A stretch of 64,000 nt of DNA from Phallusia mammillata (Eukaryota > Chordata > Ascidiacea > Phlebobranchia > Ascidiidae): assembly GCA_003260075.1 (NCBI GenBank), contig QLIY01000194.1, positions 1-64,000 on the forward strand. The letters run 5' to 3'. Position numbers and translations under genes: made by a program. Shown one piece after another: positions 12,536 through 23,500 of the stretch (position 1 is its first letter; the number at the start of each line of letters is the position of its first letter). Under the pieces are notes generated by a model. That model was not told the origin of the DNA, did not search any database, and saw nothing but the letters and a program-made list of their open reading frames with translations.

Positions 12536-15500
12536 TATGCGTGAGCGCAGGTGCGGAGAGAAACCGCCCTGCCCTCAAACTGCTGCAATGGGTCATGCTT
12601 AGACAACAAGACAAATCACCACGCGAGCGTCCCGTATTCTCGCTATCTCGACTTATAATCACGATCGTCATGTTCGCATAAGAGTAATCGATTGTAGCGG
12701 AATTTCGCGAAACCAGTATCGACCCCACGTTAAACTGCAAACTGCATTGAACCGACTTTCTCGCATTTGCCTACTCATTACAATTGCTTTTTTAAATGTA
12801 CCAACATAATTAGTGTTTATCCCTATATTTAATCTTACAAACTGTTGTTGTGATGTATCATCCAGACGTGGGGTCGGTTTGACAAACAAACCAAATCCAC
12901 ATCTGTGCGCTCATGGGTAGTTGCGTGTGCATTTTATGACTTGTTAACCCCGGTAAATATATACGGATGCCACAACTATCCATGGGATTTTCAATTTCTT
13001 TTCAAATGCCTAAATTGTAACGTTTATAACAATTTAATATAATCGTTTACCTCTGTTCGTTGCCGATTTTTTTAAAAATATTATTACATATTTTCACAGT
13101 CTGAACAACACGAATCTGCATTGAAACACAATTGGGCTAATTATTTTCAATTTTCTTGTGATTTCACTTAAATCCATATACAGCATGCCACGTCGATAAC
13201 CACCTGTGTTTTGGAAATTGGTGGTAACATTGACAATTTGTGCAATAAATATGCCAAGCGTGAAAATTGGGACGCATTTACCAATTTGGATTCTTACAGT
13301 CAAGGACTTTCACAAATACCCAATACGATTTGCCCCAAGGTTAAATTGGCTTGTGACCGATATTTTAACCATCATTGTCTCATTTTCTCTCTTTCCACAC
13401 CACATAATTTTTGGTAATCGACGTTTGTCTGGGAAAATACCTTTGGAGGCGTGGGAAACGGAATCACGACAAAAACGACAGCTGTTTAGCGACATCTTGC
13501 GGAGTTTAAAGGCTGGATTAACAACCGCGACGCGAAACAATAATTTTACAATCTGCACGACATTGAACGACAACAAACGGTTTTTGTTATGTTCACCAAG
13601 ATAAAAAAAAGACTTGTAACAAGCCTATAAAAAGAAGCATTTAACAAAAAAGTTTTTGTAATTTTTTTTGTCTGAAATTTTGTACAGATTTAAGATGCAC
13701 CTTCATTACAAAAAAATTCCTGGCAGATCAGCTAAGGCAATGCAATTAGTCCTTGGGGGTCTTTAAGAATGTAGCCTACACTAGAATTTAGGGTAATGAG
13801 GTCGGTAAAGCTCGCCAAAATCGCTTCAGTGGTTGGTAAAGACTTCTCTCTGGGCGGGAATTTCAAGTGCTCTTCATCCCATGGTTCAGGTTATTAGTTG
13901 ACGCTGTCGGGACAAACAACGAAGTCTCGAGGGTTGTTGTCATTGGGTTTTCCACAAATTACTGCCGATTTCGTATTTCGAACATTGTGCTGTTGTGTCA
14001 TTTTGTTGCTTGTCGCCTTTCAGTGCTGGGATGACGCACGGGGGCTTTTAAGGCGTCTTCAGAGCGCTTTGATTGATTCGGCGATTTTCTACTGGGACGT
14101 TTAGAAACAAGAGTAATGTCGTATGCCGGATACAAGCGAAAGGAGCTTTGGTTTGTCTCAATGATAAAATTTGTATTGAAGCAGACCGCCAGGCTAAAAA
14201 GGGCTTCACTTTCGTGCACGCAAAACGCAAACTTGCAACTTGTGAATCTTTATTTCGAAATGTGAAATATTAAGGTTCAAATTTGCAGGTAGTTTTGTTG
14301 TCTTTAAAAAGTGTTCAGTCAGAAGTTATGGACAGACATGGGTCAATTGCAAAGGTACCGTGCTGCATAGTTACATCTTGTATCAGCAAGTGCGAAACAC
14401 GCATAGCCTCTTGCATGTGCATTGAGACACAACGGAAAACACAGCAGCATAACAAGACCCGTGTATCCAGTTACCAGAGCCAAAGCGGTTGAAGTGATCC
14501 AGTGAACGTTGAATTGCTTCCTTGCATCAGAACCTTTGTAGCTAGTTATTAAAATGCCTTTGACTTGTTTTGTCCATCAGGATGTGCATTCAATACAAGG
14601 CAATTTATAACAGGCGATTCCAGCACATGACCTATTTTCAATGACGTTAATGATTTTTTGTTGTTGTGAGCCTCAAGCCACTGCGTTTGTGGTTTCTTTA
14701 ACTGAGGCCTGAGATTAAGTTCAAAGACACAAATGAGTGTCGCCGCAGTGGGACGACGGCTCACCACTTGAGCACCATCAAACCGCTTGGTCGCAAGATG
14801 TTCAGATTTGAAATATCTCTTTTGAGTGGTAGATCGTTATTGGGACCACCCACTTGGCGTTCTTGGCAACTCCACTAAGGCAATTATTTGTGTGGCAATT
14901 TTCTCAATTTTTCCACCCTGGAGACTTAACACTTTTTGCGCAAGGTTGCGAATGTAGTAATTTGATCGCCGATAATACAACCTTCGTCAGTGAGAAATTA
15001 GCACAACACGGGAAGGATGTTAGAAATACATTATACTCGTGCATTCACATATAAATGATTGACCTGATCTTTAACTGTCATTTGCAATTTCAAATTAGCC
15101 AATATTTCATGTTTACATAGCTGTCACGCATACAAACGCGCCCGGAAACCAACCAATTCCGGCCGCAACGATTGGTGCCGTATATCTCAAGCTCAATAGC
15201 GAGCCGAGTCCAAAGCCGCATGTAACGATCGATGATTGGGCGATTGCTCGCATTTCGTAAACGTATTTGGCTTTAGTATTTGATGTTTACAACACAATGA
15301 GTGTTGGTTGGAGTTACAGGCCTTGAATGACTTACTGCCAAAGTTGCAATATTGTGAGGTATCGTTTCCGCAGTGTTTAATGTGGTACGAAAAATTTGCT
15401 GTGACAAGGTGTGAGGTGTGAGTCGGAAAAGATTATGCTGAGATCTTATAGGTGCTAATGTGATAAACAGCAACATGCAATGGTGTGTAACAACATATAA

Positions 15501-18500
15501 CCAGGCAACTTTCCAAAAAAAAATGTGAATTGGAGGGAAGTTCTAACGCCAACTTCAAAATTCTATCAGGTTTTTAGAGTCAGTACGTTGTGTTTTTCTG
15601 TGTTGACTTACACACCCCTGTGAGAGTAACTTTATCTTGTTTTGGGTAGAAGTACTTTTTTGCGGTAATAGCACTATTTGCCGACCTAAAAACGAATCTT
15701 TGCGCACTCACCACACAGGTTTTCAATCCTCCATTGATATTGTCTAGTAACTGTCGCGACGGTCCCGCAATCCTCCTAATCCAACTCCATTAACAAGCAA
15801 AGCACACTGATATCCGCCTACCTCACGTCGCAAACGGCGCGTCGCTAAACTTGTTTGTTATCTTTGTCGTGTTTTGTTTGACACCCTTGGTTCCCCAAAG
15901 TCAGAGCTTGGGCCCATAACAGGACAGAAGGGCAAGGACCAGATACAAAGCTTTTGGCGGACGTTTGTCGAGTCCTACAACATATTGTCCGGCACTCGAT
16001 ACCATTGTTCGATCCCACAGGTTTCTCGGGCGCTCTCGTGAATCATCGCGCTGCTTGAGGTGACGACCCGCTGTGGGGATGTCTTTTATGCCTGTCAAGT
16101 CGCAGATCTCCGTCAAAGGTTCTGATTTAAAATTTAGTTGTCCCACAGTAACGACTGATTTTTCAGTTTTGTCCGCATTTTTGACAATTAGGAACTAAAT
16201 TAAGTCATCAGGATTTGTGAAGATTATTTATTTGTGGTTCATTATGAGGGCGGATGTCGTTTCTAGTTGCTAATTTTAAACGGTTAGTTTAGTCAATAGA
16301 TGTTCTTGCTGATTGGTGTCCAAATTTTCTGACAAGGGTACTGCCCTATCCGACACATACGATCTGTCAGGCAGCCGTTAGTAAGTTAAGAAACAATAAC
16401 GAAGTTTGGTTTTATGACTAGACAAACTACAATTTGTGTTGATTAAAATCGCACCATTACGTCATGTTGCAAAGTTTCCATCTCTCGTGAAGTGAACGCC
16501 AATGAAATGTAAATGCTAGTTTAAATAGCTGCTGGGCATAGTTAACCGTTAATGTAAAACAAAATCGATAGTGTGTGGCCAAACTAGAGGTGACAAGTGC
16601 AAACGTGTAGGTGATTGAAACACGTGCAAACGAGTACTGTCAAGTTCAGACAAAGGTTTTGGCAATGCAAATTTATACAGTGCACTTGAATACTACAGTA
16701 ATAGGTAAATTAATTTGCGATTTGCATCAGTATTTTGCCTCTTTGATATGGTTTCGCGATAACCGCCAATTTCGCAATGTATAACAGTATATAATTTCGC
16801 CGCAACAGTATATAACGAGTGATCATTTTACTTTATTTGGGGTGTTGGGCAATATACACACATTTGAACGGGAAAGGATTGCGATTTATATCTATCGAAT
16901 TGAAGCAAAGCTCTGTTTCCACATCATGCATAATTAATTCTTGTTTGAATGCATGCGCTGTACCACTGAGATCGACGGTTTTTAGTCTGCTAATGCGAGG
17001 AATGGGGTTCGTATGACCTCCAGAGCACGCCCTGATATCCCAATTCCGACGTTCTTCGTCCTTTGGGAATTGGATTTCATTTGCACAGTGCTTTGACGTA
17101 ATTTTATTGACAGTCTCGTAAGGTCTTATTCACCTGCCGGGAATGAGCTATTAATCTGCGATTGATTGTAGTTCATTTAAAAAAAAAATTTTTTGCAACG
17201 ATCTGAGACTTTATATAGGTTAGGTCCATACTTAGACAACATGGGTTCACCGATAACTCAGCATATGAATCGATAAATCTGCTTTTAAATTTGCATTTAC
17301 AAAAAAACGAGTAATGGTACGGCTAAGTCCTCGACAGAGAGTCTGTGACCACCGCCCCAAAACAGTCGATTACACCCCAGAAAATCCCGACTCCCATAGA
17401 AGACCTTCATTCCTTCACGTCGTTTGGCGATTTTAAAACAAGGTTGGGCGGGGGTGAGGTCGGTTTCCCTGGGTGCTATTTTTGCGCCAAATGAAAATAT
17501 TTTCGTGCTATTTTCGCGCATCGCATCACGCCTGCGGTGAATAGAACACTTTGTTAGGCGATTTGGGTCGTATAAAAGCCGGCAACCTGTCATAACAACG
17601 TGCCTATAAGCTTTATGCGTATTACGACTGAACGCTTTATTACCAGAGCAGCTTCACAATTTATCCGTTGCCAAAACTTTGGCTTGAGTGTGATGTAAAA
17701 ATACAAAGTCCTAACAATCATTTGGGCGACTCCGATTTACTATCCTTACCACCGTTTTATGTGATAACTTGAGGCAACAGAATAATAACAGAATAACGAG
17801 ATTTAATCCCACCACCAAGCTAGAGCGAGATGTACTTAAGTTAACGGTTTAACCGCCAAAATATATTATTTGTTGTAGCGGTTAGAAATAATCGATTAAT
17901 AAATCAATTCGAACCGCTGTATTGTGTATAAAACTCAAAACTTTTAGCCTATGCCGACCAGTAGAAGTCTCAAAGAGTTTTTAAGCATATCATGGTACAT
18001 TGGCAATGAATTTCGCGCCGTTAACTCGCTTAAGCTGTATTGAAGTCCGGAGCGTTTAGGTGCCTAAATTGGATAAACTTAAAGCCAATTTCACATGAAT
18101 AGCTTTTTAATGCGTGTCACCCAAGGTTTTGAAATATGCCTTTAAAGCATACCAACGAGACAAATTATCCATATGACGTGATGCTACTGAAAGGAATTTG
18201 ACACCACGCAAATCATCAGTGTACGAACTCAATTTCACAAAACCTTTTACGGTTACGTTGCCACGAAAGGTGTTATCACATATTTGGATATCATATTTGT
18301 TTGTTGAACCTGAGCTTTCGGTTCAGAGTCGAACAAACTAGCAGTTTGGATTTCAAATGTTTGGCCAAGCGAAAACATCAACAACATTTTGTCATTGATC
18401 CAAGAAACCAGCACCTGGCAATAAAGTCCTGTGTATGTCGCCCTCGTAAGAACCCACTATTATCGAAGTTGAATCCAATACCCGACAAGCCCCCTAATCC

Positions 18501-20192
18501 TCACTACATAGGGCGAGAACTTCAGTTGTGCGTAAAAGCCCCGAATCGTTTAGCTTCCGGGTCGAAGCTGCCATTCCCGTCGCGTTTTCGGCCTGTCGCA
18601 CTTTCGGGATTGCCACCTGCAGACCTCGGCGAGTTAAGCCGAAAATTGTCGCCACACTGCTATTCGTTGACATTGCTTTCAAGCTTGTCGAGCATGAAAC
18701 ATAAGACTGAGTGTTTCAAAACTTTGCTACCACAGTTGTTTTTTTACTCTGGTGGGCGGATACCTTACAGACAACAAAATATCGAGTTTCGCACCACACT
18801 AGTGACCCTGTGGTAAAGGTTCCGTGCTTAAGGTATGTTTACCCTGAACAGGTCAATTTTCAGGGAACATTGGTACATAGTGAAATGGTTTCTCTGTTGC
18901 TTCTTGGCTATTGCACAGAAAGTGGAACAAGTGTAAATTTTCGCCCCGTCCCATTACTAACATAATAGTGCATCATCGGTCGCATTTAAGGGCCGGCTGC
19001 CATTTCTTGACATCATCTCTTACGTAGTTAGCGATAGAAGCGCTGATTAGGGCGCACATATGTAATATAGCGACAATGACGTTAGTATGGGTGCCGTGAC
19101 CACATCGCCTTTCTTTGTGATGTGGGCAAAAAAGTTGAATAGTTTTGCCACGTTATCACCACAAATCGCCTATTAGACTCAGATAGCCAATAGCAAGTGT
19201 AGTCTGCGATCTTATGACGATGGTTAACGGTAATATAGTCTGGAGCTGTGTGATTCCGTAATGTTTTCGTATTTATGCGAAATTTTCTTTAAACAACAAA
19301 CTATCTATTTATGTAGACGTTTTGGCGGCTAAATCGACTGGATGTAAGTAACTTAATTGCCTAATCCTAGTCTACTTCGATGTTTGCGTACATGAATATT
19401 TTATTCTAGACATTGCATATTGTTTGATATTGCGGTTAGTAATTTTCAAAAATCATTTGTAGCTGGGAGTCAATACTCAAACCAGCGGTTGATGTTTGTG
19501 TAAAACATGTTATTTATTTTGGACCCAGTCGGTTTTAGTTGGGACTATATTAGATGGCCTATTACTGATAATGTATGCAGAAAGGAAGTTTGAATTTAAA
19601 AAGCAGGTACATTAAATACATTTTATTATATTAGTGACAAATCGAGGCAGTGAGTTTCAACAGGGCAAGGGCCAAATTTCTGACCGGTTGTGCTTCGTTG
19701 TCGCTGCCAGGCGGCTAGCGACAAGTCATGCAATAAAGGCGGGCGCAGGAGTGGGAGGAGCAAATTTCTTTCACTTCTCTCGCGCCGGAGAAGGGAAAAA
19801 CTTATCTACGCCGTTGAAGTGCCCTCGGTTGTCGCGTACTGCACAGAAGCTTGTGCCGATTGCTGAAGGGAAGTTATTGAAAACGACAACTAGAAGGGCA
19901 AAAGATTGTTGATGCTTTCAATTATTAACTGCACGCAACTAACTTTGTTGCCTGCGAACAGGAACAGGCCTTGTGGTCTTTATCGTGCGATAAGGGGCGT
20001 CATGCGGCGGTTATTGTTGTTGTAAAACTCACTGGTGTTTGCTGCGCGCTAGCCGAGTTGTTATTGACCGAGCGTCGGTTTTGCTTTGAACAGTTTTGGT
20101 GATTCGACGGAAAAAATGTTTAATGATTGGAGTTATGACAACCCGTTAAATAACAATCACTGTCGCATTGATTTCAGTAGCAGAGGGCAGAG
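12536..20192. other. Long non-coding stretch upstream of the PTH receptor
   Basis: About 7.7 kb without a supportable gene. The longest open frame (18301-18816, +) has no early ATG and no recognisable domain, and an ORF at 13206-13604 (+) is likewise unrecognised. The upstream promoter and any 5' non-coding exons of the PTH receptor may lie here but cannot be placed from the sequence. Confidence 0.4.
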
Positions 20193-20264
20193 ATGAGGCT
20201 GCAGTTACGTATTATAGAAGGCCTAAAATTCTTGAGCATGTGCCTAGTCTTGATAGGAAGTTCA
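20193..20264 (+). CDS. Candidate signal-peptide exon of the PTH receptor (tentative)
   Basis: An ATG at 20193 opens a 24-codon stretch with a basic start (M-R-L-Q-L-R) and a hydrophobic core ending near C-L-V-L-I-G-S-S, which looks like a secretory signal. Vertebrate PTH receptors encode the signal peptide on a separate exon just before the exon matching 21098-21212. Splicing after TCA at 20264 would be phase 0, as the next exon needs, but the donor (gtcacg) is poor and the frame stops shortly after. Treat as a candidate only. Confidence 0.25.
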
Positions 20265-21097
20265 GTCACGTAGTGAATTGGCGAGGTCCGTGACCGGCCG
20301 GAAACTGTCAAGCTTGTTGACACGTAATGACATTCTCAGAACTTTCAGTCAGAAGGAGTAAAGTTCCACTGTGGTGAACGATTACAGATGGGTCACAAAT
20401 ATGTTTGTGGTGGTCTGGCAATGCGCTTTAGTCAGCATGGTACGGGGCACGCGCGGTCATGTATGTTGAAACCTTGCTGTCATCGGCTGTCGAGACGTTC
20501 GAGCACTTATGCGCTGCCAAGCGAACCGCATTTATGGACCAAAACTACCAACTGCCATAAAGCGCAGTAGAAGTGGGATTAGGGTTTGCCTTGCAGTGTT
20601 AACATATGACCAAGCGCCCGTGTTAAACCAAAAACATCTGTCAAAACGCACTTGCGATTGTTGAAATCACTGCCATTGAGCCAAAAATTACCGCTCTTGC
20701 AACTTTACGTTGTAAGAACGGAATGCAGTCCTGCTTGCCCATTATGCGGTAACAAGATAATTATGAAGAGCCAACCGATTTCGTGTGTGGCACATTAATT
20801 TACTACACTTCACAACCGCATTAATTTACGAATTAGTTGGTTACCGGCAATGCGTCAGAGCTGTTTACATGTGGTTGTATTCACGCGAACCAAATGTCAA
20901 ACGTGCCTTAGCAATTTATAAGCATTGATAGACCGACAAGAACTTGACTTAGCTTTCGGCGAGGCTAGCGTTCAACACTGCTGAGGCGCTCGCCTTTACG
21001 CACGCTCTAAATTCATGTAACCTTGTTTACAGCAAAACGCTCGCTTACGAGCACTGTGTAAAGTGACATATTGCTTACTGTTGATATAAACTCACAG

Positions 21098-21212
21098 GTC
21101 ATGGCCGACGATGGCATCACCACTGCACAGGAGTTTGTCAAATTATTGGCGAACGCCCGTACCGCCTGTCAGAGGAATCTTGAAAATGGGGATATTCCAA
21201 AGGACAGTGATG
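21098..21212 (+). CDS. PTHR: PTH receptor exon E1 (ectodomain alpha helix)
   Basis: Acceptor aactcacag, donor GATG|gtgagt, ending in phase 1. It encodes [12 protein letters not shown] followed by the amphipathic helix with the first ectodomain cysteine (T-A-C-Q-R-N). The ATG at 21101 aligns inside the mature region of vertebrate receptors (D-A-D-D-V-M-T), so it is probably not the start codon. Confidence 0.85.
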
Positions 21213-23415
21213 GTGAGTGTCGTTTCCGATGATTGTCTGTTTTAATAGTGTTTTTGATCGACCTGTGCATGGGCCGAGAATGAAGCTTCCTGGTGGTTAC
21301 TGATGGGTTTCGAATAGAAAATTTGTTTTGCCCGAGGTCGGGCGTTTTGAAAGCGGAGAATGTCGGTTCATAGACGTATGGATTTGGTATAGGTTGTTGT
21401 TGTTGTAGTGTCTTTATTACAGTGCAAAAGGTCGTTTAAGAGCAGGGGTTGTGGCAAAATTACACAGACATGTTTTTCCATTTAACTTGTTATTTTTAAA
21501 CAACAAAAAATTTGGTATTTTGGAAACATATATTTCGAAAAACATCGCAACAATTCACAACAACAAAATTTAATGATTATTAAATGATAAACGCTCCGAT
21601 AACACTCTATGTAATTAAAAAACAACGTGTTTTTATGGTGCCAAGCCGAGTAACAAGCTCAACAACAAATGCAATTACTGGCAACATTAAGCCACATCAA
21701 TAGCCGTAACATGACCTGCCCTGCAAAAAAATGCGTTTGTTGCTGCTGTGTTCGGCGTATGGCAGCGCCTTTGGCAATTGGGATTTTTCATGGTTCAGTG
21801 ATGAAGGTGTAAAATATTTCACAACGGGCATACTCCCAGCAAAATCAACGCAACTTTCGTATATTGCCATTAAAAAGAAACTTTTAACCTATCAAAATAA
21901 AAAAATATCGACTTAAATTTAACTCCGAAATGCCGACGTTTTTTTTTAACAAGTTGTAGTTAAAGGGTAGCGAATTGGCAAAGCACAATATTTTCTAGCA
22001 TTTGTCACGTATTATATCTAGAGCAAATAGGGAATCAGAAGCAACACGTGCTCGCCAATCCCTTCCGTTCAAACATGCGGATCGGTGTGGCAGGGTTGGG
22101 AAGTACTCGAGACTCGCACGAAAACACTCGCCTTTGCTCTACGGGCCACAGATTGACTCGTAATCGGAGCGCCCGCGAAGCTTCACACTTAATGGGGGGT
22201 GACAGCTAGCACCCCCCCCCCTGACAGCTAGCAGCCCCCAGACTAAAACCCCAGCGCGCCTCAACCCTCGTAGTTGTACCCACAAAGGCATGCGGATGGG
22301 TCCGGTTCCGATTATACAGATGTGTTTTCTTTTCTTTTCAAGCCAAAACTATGTTTTTTCTACACCAGTGGCAAAAATGTCGACCCAGTCAAATTGACAT
22401 CTCAAGCACCTTGTTAAAATTTTTACCTTACCGAAATTCCTGCACATGTTTTAGTGAAAACATTTTTAAATTATGTGCATCTTGGTATATAAGTGTTTAA
22501 AACTTTGCATATTTATCCACACAGGAAACCCGTTGAAAGTCTACTGCCCTGGCGAGTGGGATACTTTGTCGTGTTGGCCGAGCAGTCCACCTGGAACCAG
22601 TGTGACCATCGCTTGCCCCGAGTATGTTGAAGACTTTGACCACTCCGGTAAGCAACTGAAATTTGCTTTATTACGCTTAAAACACAGACAAAATTAGACA
22701 TTATCACATTGCCAACGATATTTAAAAGCTTACTACCTTACATTACCCCTGTAGGAAGCGGCGTGAAAAGCACATTTTAGCAAGAGGATAGCACATTTTC
22801 GAAGAACAGGGCGTATTTCGCGCTTCGCTCTGTTAAAATACACAAATTGAATTTTTTTTAACATCCAGATGTTCGACCTTACAAGAGCCTTTGATCCACA
22901 CTAAGCGCTTTATGCCATCGATTTTACCCTTTGCCGTAATCGTGTCGGCATTTTAAATGGTATCAACAGGATTGCGTATAATATTAAGCTTCACCTGTTA
23001 ACGAAAGTAACCCGTTACTTTGGTGTCATTAAAGTAATTTTCACTTTTTAACGGCAACTGAAACTTAATGGTATAAATTTTGACGGAAGTCAACAAACAA
23101 AGTTTTTATTCGAAAACTGTGTATTGCAAAAAAATCTACGGTCTTAAAGTTATTCTGATTAACGTAATTATGTGGAGAAAAGTACGTCTAACGACGTAAC
23201 AATCGTAATGCGATACCTTGGCTTGTGCGTTTATGGGCCAAACTCCCAACGTCCAGCAACGTTTTTGCCGTAACACGAACAATCTGAACTATACTAGAAA
23301 TAATTTTACCTCAAAAACAATATAAACTGCATTGGAAATGGTTGTGACATTTTATACAAAACAAAATTAAGAACTTGATTTTTGACTCACAGTACAACTC
23401 CACAAGACTTTCATT

Positions 23416-23500
<85 letters not shown>

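Noticed and set aside
13898-14104. Hydrophobic ORF (C-C-C-V-I-L-L-L-V) as PTH receptor signal exon
   Set aside because: There is no in-frame ATG at a suitable distance and no donor after the hydrophobic stretch.
18301-18816. 171-codon open frame (+)
   Set aside because: There is no in-frame ATG until near its end, no recognisable domain, no strong splice signals, and its composition is like the surrounding non-coding DNA.
21731-21806. Signal-like ORF (M-R-L-L-L-L-C) in PTH receptor intron 1 as an alternative first exon
   Set aside because: The phase would fit exon 22525, but the donor (gtgtaa) is weak and the product would lack the first ectodomain cysteine and helix.
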